From assembly GCA_902797565.1 (NCBI GenBank), contig CADBTO010000144.1, forward strand, positions 1 to 10,116: 10,116 bases of DNA, given 5' to 3'. The position numbers were made by a program, and so were the translations under genes. This DNA is from an uncultured Lachnospiraceae bacterium (GTDB lineage Bacteria; Bacillota; Clostridia; Lachnospirales; Lachnospiraceae). Below the pieces are notes generated by a model. It saw only the letters and a list, made by a program, of their open reading frames with translations. It was not told the DNA's origin and did not search any database. Below, piece after piece: positions 1-6,790 of this stretch (the stretch's first letter is position 1; every line of letters begins with the position of its first letter).

Positions 1-1235
<1,235 letters not shown>

Positions 1236-1352
1236 CTACCTCCTTGAAGCATAAATCGTTTTCACCGGACAAACAGGAAATCCTGCCTGGCCGTCATCGG
1301 AATGGCGCACGGTCCCCCCGTATCGTCCGTTCCAATTTTTTCACTAGACGCT

Positions 1353-1381
1353 ATTCTAACAAATTTTTTCTCAGAACACAA
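1353..1381 (-). promoter_or_regulatory. Probable sigma-A-type promoter of eno
   Basis: Read on the minus strand, TTGTGT (1381-1376) and TAGAAT (1358-1353) are separated by 17 bases. A TG dinucleotide one base before the -10 hexamer makes it an extended -10. A/T-rich sequence, including an A7T6 run, lies just upstream and could act as an UP element. Transcription would start near 1346, leaving a leader of about 115 bases before the enolase start. I recognise no riboswitch or other RNA family in that leader. Confidence 0.6.
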
Positions 1382-1401
1382 CTGATTTTTGTAATGAATG
1401 C

Positions 1402-1475
1402 AAAAAAATTTTTTGTTTTTTTCTATCTTTTTCTTTCTTTTTCTATCTTTTCTGTCCAACCTTTCTTGTTTTTTC
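1402..1475. repeat. Polypyrimidine tract with A7T6 run and 20-base direct repeat
   Basis: The segment between the two divergent promoters is almost all T and C on the plus strand. It begins with a run of seven A and six T (1402-1414). The ten-base string TTCTATCTTT occurs at 1421-1430 and again at 1441-1450, a 20-base period close to two helical turns. It probably serves as bent or UP-element DNA for both promoters, or as a binding region for the adjacent regulator. Only the composition and repeat are seen; the role is inferred. Confidence 0.45.
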
Positions 1476-1494
1476 CATAAATGTGTCTTATAAT
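1466..1494 (+). promoter_or_regulatory. Probable promoter of the helix-turn-helix gene
   Basis: TTGTTT (1466-1471) and a perfect TATAAT (1489-1494) are separated by 17 bases, with a T-rich tract upstream. Transcription would begin near 1501, giving a leader of only about 23 bases that contains the AAAGGAGG ribosome binding site at 1508-1515, eight bases before the ATG. Confidence 0.7.
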
Positions 1495-1523
1495 GGCTTT
1501 ATCAAACAAAGGAGGACAAATAC

Positions 1524-3065
1524 ATGGCACAATCTGGCATTGTTACTGAAAAATTAAATTTCCTTATGAACCTGACCAACACAACAAACGGACAGCTGAG
1601 CACAGCGCTGGGATTCGACCCGTCCTATATCAGCCGGCTCCGCTCCGGAAAACGCGGGCTTCCGCGCAAAAGTGCCTTTGCCCAGCCTCTCGTCAAATTT
1701 TTCGCTGAGAGGATCACAGAAGCCTATCAGGAGGAAATTGCTGCAAAAGAAATTGCCGGAAAAGGCTCATGGGGACGCACCACTGAGGAAAGCGCCGCGC
1801 TGATCCTGAAGTGGCTGTTCAATGAAGAAACCGGACATCACCGGGAAGTCAGCAAATTCCTGAACGAACTGTCCCATCTGAATACCCCAAGTTCCATCAA
1901 CCTTCATACACTAGCACAGGAGCTTACTCATGCACCTATTACAGTAAGTCCCCTTCCCGATTCCAGCCAGGGGCAGGCACACTTTTTTTATGGGATCGAT
2001 GGCAAACGCGCAGGCGTCATCCACTTCCTGGAGCATGCCGCCGCCAGCGAAAAAAAGCAAAACCTGCTGCTTTTCTCAGATGAAAACCTGGACTGGCTCA
2101 CACGGGATGATGCCTTCTCCCAGAAATGGAGCCTGCTGCTTCTGCGTATCCTGCAAAATGGCGGCACCATCAAGATCATCCACAATGTCAAGCGCGGCTG
2201 CGAGGAAATGCTGCGTTCCATCCAAAAATGGCTGCCCCTCTATTTATCCGGCCCGATCGAAGCCTATTACTGTCCGCGGCTGCGGGACGGCATCTACCGC
2301 CGCACCCTGTTCCTGGCTGAAGGTGAAATTGCGCTTTGCGCCAGCTCAATCGGGGAATACCTGGACGGCACGCTCAATATCCTGACCACGGACAAGGCAG
2401 CGCTTGCCGCCATGGAGCAGGAATACCATGAGTATCTGCGCTACTGCAAGCCGCTCATGCAGATCTTCAAAGCAAGCCCAGAGCACAGTTCTCATGAAAT
2501 ATTTATTTCAGAGTTAAATAAATACGAACTCTCCGCTTCCTGCAAGCGCATTTTCCTCGCTTCCGCCAGCCCTGCGCTTTCCTCCCTGCCGCAGAATATC
2601 GCAGAGGAGCTGTGCCAGAAGGCAAAGAACCCGGAGCGGCTCCGCAGCCAGATCCGCGCTGCAAAGGCAAGACGCAGAGCGGCTCTTGACGCCGGAATTT
2701 CCGTAACGGAGATCATCACACTGCCCGGCGCGGGCGAGGATATGCCCTTCTGTAGCGGGAACCCGGATCTGCAGTACACTAAGGCACAATATGCCGGACA
2801 TTTGCGTGCCATCTCCCATATACTGGAGAAAAAGACTCCCGGCAGCAGGTTCTATGTCGTGGACGAAATTCCCAAAGGAGTATCCATCTTCTCTTCAGAC
2901 TGCGGCGGCAGTCTCCTCCAGCTCTATGGAGCACGCGATGCCGTGATCCGTGTTGAAGAGCAGAATCTGGATATGGCATTATTCGACTATCTGAATTTCC
3001 TCGCCTCCAAAGGAAGGAAACTGAATGCCGAACGTCTGGAGCCGTATATTGCGGCATTATCCTGA
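1524..3065 (+). CDS. XRE-like helix-turn-helix protein with large uncharacterised C-terminal region (513 aa)
   Basis: Probable DNA-binding regulator. Residues about 8-62 look like an XRE/Cro-type fold: a QLSTALG helix, then SYISRLRSGKRG (34-45) as the likely recognition helix. The remaining ~450 residues contain no domain I can name. A hydrophobic-rich central stretch (about 151-315: LLLFSDENLDWL, GGTIKIIHNV, GPIEAYYCPRLRDGIYRRTLF) has the alternating pattern of an alpha/beta sensor or phospholipase-D-like fold. A helical, charged segment follows (about 355-395), then another alpha/beta portion. There is no signal peptide or membrane span, so it should act in the cytoplasm. The ATG is supported by AAAGGAGG with an 8-base spacer and a TATAAT promoter. 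It is the only plus-strand gene, divergent from eno and convergent with the gene ending at 3070. It may regulate itself or neighbours, but no operator or ligand can be assigned. Confidence 0.85.
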   Translation: MAQSGIVTEKLNFLMNLTNTTNGQLSTALGFDPSYISRLRSGKRGLPRKSAFAQPLVKFFAERITEAYQEEIAAKEIAGKGSWGRTTEESAALILKWLFNEETGHHREVSKFLNELSHLNTPSSINLHTLAQELTHAPITVSPLPDSSQGQAHFFYGIDGKRAGVIHFLEHAAASEKKQNLLLFSDENLDWLTRDDAFSQKWSLLLLRILQNGGTIKIIHNVKRGCEEMLRSIQKWLPLYLSGPIEAYYCPRLRDGIYRRTLFLAEGEIALCASSIGEYLDGTLNILTTDKAALAAMEQEYHEYLRYCKPLMQIFKASPEHSSHEIFISELNKYELSASCKRIFLASASPALSSLPQNIAEELCQKAKNPERLRSQIRAAKARRRAALDAGISVTEIITLPGAGEDMPFCSGNPDLQYTKAQYAGHLRAISHILEKKTPGSRFYVVDEIPKGVSIFSSDCGGSLLQLYGARDAVIRVEEQNLDMALFDYLNFLASKGRKLNAERLEPYIAALS

Positions 3066-3097
3066 CGGCTCACGCTTTCTGAACCAGATATGCCGCA
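3050..3097. repeat. Inverted repeat spanning two convergent stop codons
   Basis: TGCGGCAT at 3050-3057 is matched by its complement ATGCCGCA at 3090-3097 with a 32-base loop. The repeat spans the ends of the regulator gene (3065) and the facing membrane protein gene (3070), which are only four bases apart. There is no T-run on either strand, so it is at best a weak bidirectional terminator and may be chance. No better terminator is visible at this junction. Confidence 0.2.
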
Positions 3098-3453
3098 CTG
3101 CCCACCGCCAGCAGCAGCAGCCCGGCGCAAAACAGCTGTATCGTATGGGGTGATGTATTGCCCGCAATATCGAAAACTGCCTTCAGCAGGAAACTGACTG
3201 TAAGTGCCGCGATTCCGGACGGATAGAGGTTCCGTGAAACCACGCCAGGCTCTTTCATCCCAAACCTGCTGATCAAAAGGTTCACACCGGCCCCAAGCAC
3301 CAGCGGGAGCAAACAGGAAAACGTCATAAACGGCGAATACACGCCATGTGAAAACTGGTAATAGATCGCGGTAAATACCACCAGGAATACTGCCGCCACA
3401 GTGTACCAAAACGCCCGGCGCAGCGGCTCCCGGTTATTCTCCGATGTATACAA
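3070..3453 (-). CDS. Small four-helix integral membrane protein (127 aa), unknown function
   Basis: Four hydrophobic segments are visible at about 15-33, 42-61, 79-95 and 104-124, with short polar links and a basic N-terminus (LRRAF). I recognise no family. The start is TTG at 3453. The codon two before it in frame is a TGA and the next in-frame ATG lies inside the second helix, so TTG is the only sensible choice. AAGGAG (3470-3465) precedes it by 11 bases, slightly long. The gene begins inside the last 20 bases of the phosphodiester glycosidase gene, so translation is probably coupled. As the last gene of the operon it may be an accessory membrane subunit of the envelope module, which is inference from position only. 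Confidence 0.75.
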   Translation of the reverse strand: MYTSENNREPLRRAFWYTVAAVFLVVFTAIYYQFSHGVYSPFMTFSCLLPLVLGAGVNLLISRFGMKEPGVVSRNLYPSGIAALTVSFLLKAVFDIAGNTSPHTIQLFCAGLLLLAVGSAAYLVQKA

Positions 3454-4546
3454 TGTCGCTCACACTCCTTTCCCTGATTGTATGCCCGTTGGTCGTAGGC
3501 TTGTTCACCACCTTGCCCTGAAAGACCATTGCCGTGGAGCCGCCGCCATCCAGGTTGTATGCCACCGTGCAGCCCAAGTCGGCACAGACATCCGCCAGCT
3601 GCTTCAGCGTCAGGCCCTCACTCTCTTCAGTACGTCCATCCGAAACCACGAACACATAATGCCCTTCCCCAATCTGCCCGATCGCCGTCCTGGGATTGGA
3701 ACGCATTGCCTGGCCCACTTCATCCCCCTCACTGACGGAAACCGCGCCATCATTGACCAGTGCCGGACCGAAACTAAAGATCTGCACCGCACCATTCGCT
3801 TCCAGCTCCTCTGCCGTCACATCCGCCTCGTTGATGATCTCGAACCGCCCATCCCCATAGATGACCAGATCCTCATCCGCGCCGCTCGCGTTGGTCCGAT
3901 ACAGATATCCATTGCGCATCACATAACCGCTGTCCCGGAATCCGTAATAATCCCCGTTGATCGCCAGAACCGCGCCCACCTCGCTGGCAATGTTTGACGT
4001 AGTATCCGAAACATTGCGCCCGAAACTTCCATCCGCCAGCCCTGTCAGCAGCTTGCCGGGATCATCCAGCTGGATGTCCGCAATATAGACCTGCGTGCCA
4101 TCCACCGTCTTTTCTTCCAGCGTGATCCGCACCCCATCTCCGATGTATGTATTTTCATCCGCCGCTGTCCCGGCTTGCTCCCCGGATGCTCCAGCCTGGC
4201 TCCCGGCCTCTGTTTCAGCCTGGCTCCCGGCCTCTGTTTCAGCCTGATTCCCAGCCTCTTCCCCGGTTCCTGTTTCAGCCTGACTCCCGACCTCTTCCCC
4301 GGTTCCTTCTTCTGCCTGGCTCCCGGCCTCTTTCCCGGTTCCTTCTTCTGCCTGGCCCCCGGCCTCTTCCGACTCGATGCTGCCCACTTTCGTAACCCCG
4401 GCGCTGGCGGAAACCTCTGAGACTTTCACCACATCGCTCGGCAGGACAAACGCCTCCAGAACCGTATACGCAGAAAAACCCGTTAATGCAATACTAAACA
4501 CAATCCCCCAGATCGAAGGTTTTCTAAATAAACGTCCCATTTTCAT
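3434..4546 (-). CDS. Membrane-anchored phosphodiester glycosidase (NAGPA domain) with repeat linker, 370 aa
   Basis: Predicted outward-facing enzyme of the phosphodiester glycosidase family, named after the mammalian enzyme that uncovers mannose-6-phosphate; bacterial members are thought to cleave sugar-1-phosphodiester bonds in envelope polymers. Residues 1-12 are basic, 13-33 form one membrane span (signal anchor or signal peptide), about 59-127 are a Glu/Gly/Ala/Gln-rich tandem-repeat linker, and about 138-370 are the domain. Family hallmarks are visible: AINGDYYGFR (195-204), SNPRTAIGQ (283-291), VVSDGR (300-305), YNLDGGGSTAM (330-340) and RSVSDIVYI (360-368). The gene lies a few bases after the GT2-GtrA stop and overlaps the next gene. 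The start could be the ATG at 4546 or the one at 4540; the upstream GAGGGTGA is a moderate ribosome binding site and fits the first. The native substrate is unknown, but co-transcription with a glycosyltransferase suggests a sugar-phosphate envelope polymer. Confidence 0.9.
   Translation of the reverse strand: MKMGRLFRKPSIWGIVFSIALTGFSAYTVLEAFVLPSDVVKVSEVSASAGVTKVGSIESEEAGGQAEEGTGKEAGSQAEEGTGEEVGSQAETGTGEEAGNQAETEAGSQAETEAGSQAGASGEQAGTAADENTYIGDGVRITLEEKTVDGTQVYIADIQLDDPGKLLTGLADGSFGRNVSDTTSNIASEVGAVLAINGDYYGFRDSGYVMRNGYLYRTNASGADEDLVIYGDGRFEIINEADVTAEELEANGAVQIFSFGPALVNDGAVSVSEGDEVGQAMRSNPRTAIGQIGEGHYVFVVSDGRTEESEGLTLKQLADVCADLGCTVAYNLDGGGSTAMVFQGKVVNKPTTNGHTIRERSVSDIVYIGE
4192..4376 (-). 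repeat. In-frame tandem repeats, 24-base and 36-base units, in the glycosidase linker
   Basis: Two 24-base units (4192-4215, 4216-4239) are followed by three 36-base units (4240-4275, 4276-4311, 4312-4347) and a partial copy to about 4376. All lengths are multiples of three, so the frame is kept. At protein level, 12-residue units such as EEGTGEEVGSQA precede two 8-residue units, ETEAGSQA. The shorter unit looks like the longer one with four residues removed. The array makes an acidic, flexible stalk between membrane anchor and catalytic domain, and unit number probably varies between strains. Confidence 0.9.
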
Positions 4547-4553
4547 CTCTCTT

Positions 4554-5774
4554 TCACCCTCTTCTACCTCTATCCACTATCTGGTTATAGAGCGCGGTAT
4601 CCTGTGACAGGGACATTCCGGGTGTATAACTACTGCTGCCCTTTCCTGCCACGCCCTGCATATATCCCGCGTCCTTTGTTTCAGCTGCTGCTCCCGGCGC
4701 AAAAACCCAGCGCCTCTGGACCACGAAGTTTGCAAAGAAAAGCGCCAGATCCACCAGAATCTTTGCCATCATTGCAGGCAGTACCATCGCAATGACACTG
4801 GTAAAACATGCACTGGCAGCCATCTGAAACACAAACAGGATCCCGTACCGGAAGAACTCCTTCGCCGTATCGCCTTTACTCTTAAATGCGAATTTTTTAT
4901 TCAATGTAAAGTTCACTATTCCAGAAACAGTTCTTGCAATCGCCGTTGCAAGCAAAATTTTCAACTCAAGTCCCGCAACGATTCCGGCTGCGGCTTGCCC
5001 CAGCCCCAGCTGCATGCCCAGCCACGGAAGTACCACCAGAAGCAGCGCGAACAAACTATAGTCCACGGCAAATCCCGCCAGCGAAGATGCAAGGAATCGC
5101 AGCACCCGCGCATAAATCCGAACAGAATCCCGCACCGGCCGGAAATGCGATACGGCATTTCCATCCTCATAAATGGTCCGGATCGGCAGTTCAACCAGCT
5201 CCACCCGGTCTGCCGCATCCATCAGAAAATTCATTTCATACTCATAGCGGTCTCCATCCTCGGACAGTGCCAGATCCACCAGGTTCGCCGGAATCCCGCG
5301 AAGCCCTGTCTGGGTGTCCGTACAGGGTTTCCCGGTAATCAATCCAAAAAATTTTGATGTGATTTTATTTCCAATCTTTGACCTTGCAGGAACATCTTCT
5401 CCATCAAAATTTCTGCTCCCCAGAATCAGCGCATCCGGGTGATGCTCCATCTCGATCGCCATCCGTGCGATATCCTCCGGGCTATGCTGCCCATCTGCAT
5501 CCGCCGTGATGATGCCTGTGCCGATCCCAAATTCTGCTTCCACCGTCCGGATTCCCGTCCGAAGGGCTGCACCTTTTCCCAGATTCTTCGGGTGGTGCAC
5601 CACCTTGCAGCCCAAAACTTCTGCCTGCTCAAAAATATTCTGGTACTGTATCCCACTGCCATCATCCACAATGACAATTCGTGAAAACTGCTCTGCCTGC
5701 AGGTCGATCACGAAATCGAGCAGGCGGTATTCCGGTTCAAGCGCCGGAATAATGATGCCTATCTCACTTCTCAT
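4554..5774 (-). CDS. Family 2 glycosyltransferase fused to GtrA-like membrane domain (406 aa)
   Basis: Probable membrane transferase that moves a sugar from a nucleotide donor to a polyprenyl-phosphate-type carrier or related acceptor. The first ~225 residues are a GT2 domain of the dolichyl-phosphate-mannose-synthase type: an IIIPALEPE start, IVIVDDGSG (donor binding), NLGKGAALRTGI, the metal-binding ADADGQ (91-96), LGSRNF and TDTQTGLRG (152-160). Residues about 226-360 are a GtrA-like domain with four hydrophobic helices and the typical NFTLNKKFAF loop. A polar tail of about 45 residues is unusual for the family. A nine-codon-longer start at 5801 lacks a ribosome binding site. The ATG at 5774 has AAAGGAG (5788-5782) seven bases upstream and begins directly at the domain, so it is preferred. 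The gene lies between the VTC-domain gene and the phosphodiester glycosidase gene. The sugar and acceptor cannot be read from sequence. Confidence 0.92.
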   Translation of the reverse strand: MRSEIGIIIPALEPEYRLLDFVIDLQAEQFSRIVIVDDGSGIQYQNIFEQAEVLGCKVVHHPKNLGKGAALRTGIRTVEAEFGIGTGIITADADGQHSPEDIARMAIEMEHHPDALILGSRNFDGEDVPARSKIGNKITSKFFGLITGKPCTDTQTGLRGIPANLVDLALSEDGDRYEYEMNFLMDAADRVELVELPIRTIYEDGNAVSHFRPVRDSVRIYARVLRFLASSLAGFAVDYSLFALLLVVLPWLGMQLGLGQAAAGIVAGLELKILLATAIARTVSGIVNFTLNKKFAFKSKGDTAKEFFRYGILFVFQMAASACFTSVIAMVLPAMMAKILVDLALFFANFVVQRRWVFAPGAAAETKDAGYMQGVAGKGSSSYTPGMSLSQDTALYNQIVDRGRRG

Positions 5775-5797
5775 GGTAGAACTCCTTTGTGTGCTTA

Positions 5798-5875
5798 TCA
5801 TTTGCGAAACGGCGATTCATGCGATAGCATAAAAAGCGGCACGAGGACGATAAGTAAAAACACGATTTGACCCAT
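5798..5875 (-). CDS. Possible 25-residue single-span membrane peptide overlapping the VTC gene end
   Basis: A short frame starts with ATG at 5875 and stops with TGA at 5798. The start follows a strong ribosome binding site, GGGGGAGG (5890-5883), with a seven-base spacer. The peptide begins MGQ, then has about 14 consecutive hydrophobic residues (IVFLLIVLVPLFML), and ends in a short polar tail, HESPFRK. That is the shape of a small single-pass membrane protein. It overlaps the last ~19 codons of the VTC-domain gene in another frame and ends 23 bases before the GT2-GtrA start. The ribosome binding site could be chance, and no homologue is known to me, so the call is tentative. Confidence 0.45.
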   Translation of the reverse strand: MGQIVFLLIVLVPLFMLSHESPFRK

Positions 5876-6608
5876 AGTTCTGCCTCCCCCTTTCCATCTC
5901 CTGCGTAAAGCTTCCCACCAGCCCCTCTTCCAACTCCATCTGATATCCTCTGCCGTACTTCGAAAAAGAGGTCTGGCGGATTTCCAGCTTGTCCAGGATA
6001 TGTGCCAGGCGCAGGTCATACGCGCCTGCCACCTTGATTTCCATCAGATGCTGATCCGGCTGGATGATCTGACGGTCGTCCCCGTCCAGTGCCAAGTCCA
6101 GCCGATTCCGGCGATAACGAATATTCGTATCGAAGGTGATCCGAAGGCCGCTGTCCTCTGTCCCGCAGAGTGCGATCCGGTCATAAGCAATCATCATTGC
6201 CGGTGCCAGGCGGGGATACATCGCCAGAAAATAATCCACCTCTCTCGAAATCTGCGTTGGCTGCGGGGGCTCCTCGCCAGACAGATAGCTCATGGATGCC
6301 CCGTAGGGCAGTTCCATCCTGCGCTTGTATACCACGCCCCGATACTTCTTCTTCAACTCGATAAAGGACGGCGTCTCCGCCGTTGCCACGCCATAGGTAC
6401 GCAACCGGAGCTTCTCCTTGTATGCCGGTTTCTCCAAAGATTTCCGGATAATCCGAAAATCCGGTGTATCAAAATACAGATTATAGATATTGCAGGTCGG
6501 GAACGCATCGGGCTTCGTAAATCCGGAAATCTCCTCCCGGAACGCCTGATACTGCGCCTCATCCAGCAAAAACTTTTTTTCTATCCTCTGGAAAATACTC
6601 TGTGCCAT
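5817..6608 (-). CDS. VTC-domain (polyphosphate polymerase-like) protein, 263 aa
   Basis: Member of the CYTH/triphosphate-tunnel superfamily, VTC branch, whose yeast relative Vtc4 makes polyphosphate from ATP. Bacterial members are usually annotated as polyphosphate polymerase domain proteins, though few have been tested. Tunnel-lining basic and acidic motifs are visible: RIEKKF (8-13), NLYFDTPDF, YKEKLRLRTYG (64-74), FIELKKKYRG (82-91), YKRR (94-97), YDRIAL, LMEIKV (188-193) and FSKYGRGYQ (215-223). There is no membrane span. Three start ATGs are possible (6617, 6614, 6608). AAAGG directly abuts the first, so the third, nine bases downstream, is preferred. It heads the operon. The common bacterial partners DUF4956 and CotH are not seen nearby. 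The last ~20 residues lie beyond the conserved core and overlap a possible small membrane ORF. Confidence 0.88.
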   Translation of the reverse strand: MAQSIFQRIEKKFLLDEAQYQAFREEISGFTKPDAFPTCNIYNLYFDTPDFRIIRKSLEKPAYKEKLRLRTYGVATAETPSFIELKKKYRGVVYKRRMELPYGASMSYLSGEEPPQPTQISREVDYFLAMYPRLAPAMMIAYDRIALCGTEDSGLRITFDTNIRYRRNRLDLALDGDDRQIIQPDQHLMEIKVAGAYDLRLAHILDKLEIRQTSFSKYGRGYQMELEEGLVGSFTQEMERGRQNYGSNRVFTYRPRAAFYAIA

Positions 6609-6747
6609 AACCATCATCCTTTCCCATTCATTCCTGATCGGCTCCCTGTCGATGATGATATGATAAAAACCCAGCCTTAGAAAAAACTTAAAGGAAAAAA
6701 AGAGTTGGGAGCAGCCCGTGCGAAATTTCTCTGCACACCCCGTCGCA
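6609..6747 (-). other. Leader region upstream of the VTC operon, no clear promoter
   Basis: The stretch between the radical SAM terminator and the VTC start is rich in T runs on the minus strand. It has a TATCAT that could be a -10 element, but no convincing -35 at 16-18 bases. The operon must start here or depend on read-through of the upstream terminator. No RNA family or protein-coding frame stands out. Confidence 0.3.
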
Positions 6748-6782
6748 TAAAAAAAGGACTATCCGATTTCCCGGATAATCCT
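6748..6782 (-). terminator. Intrinsic terminator after the radical SAM gene
   Basis: On the minus strand an 11-base-pair stem (6782-6772 with 6765-6755, one G-U pair) closes a six-base loop and is followed at once by a run of seven T. It lies about eight bases after the radical SAM stop codon, a textbook rho-independent terminator separating this unit from the VTC operon. Confidence 0.9.
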
Positions 6783-6790
6783 CTGTTTCG

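Noticed and set aside
1262..1290. CAGGAAATCCTG palindrome in the eno leader
   Set aside because: Only four to five base pairs with a minimal loop and no conserved surroundings; too weak to call a regulatory structure.
3401..3997. 198-codon plus-strand open frame opposite the phosphodiester glycosidase
   Set aside because: It is antisense to DGGGST and other family motifs and has no start signal.
4192..4376. CRISPR-like periodicity
   Set aside because: The units are adjacent, coding, degenerate and without spacers; they are protein-coding tandem repeats.
5775..5801. Longer start for the GT2-GtrA protein at 5801
   Set aside because: No ribosome binding site precedes it, whereas the ATG at 5774 has a well-spaced AAAGGAG and begins directly at the domain.
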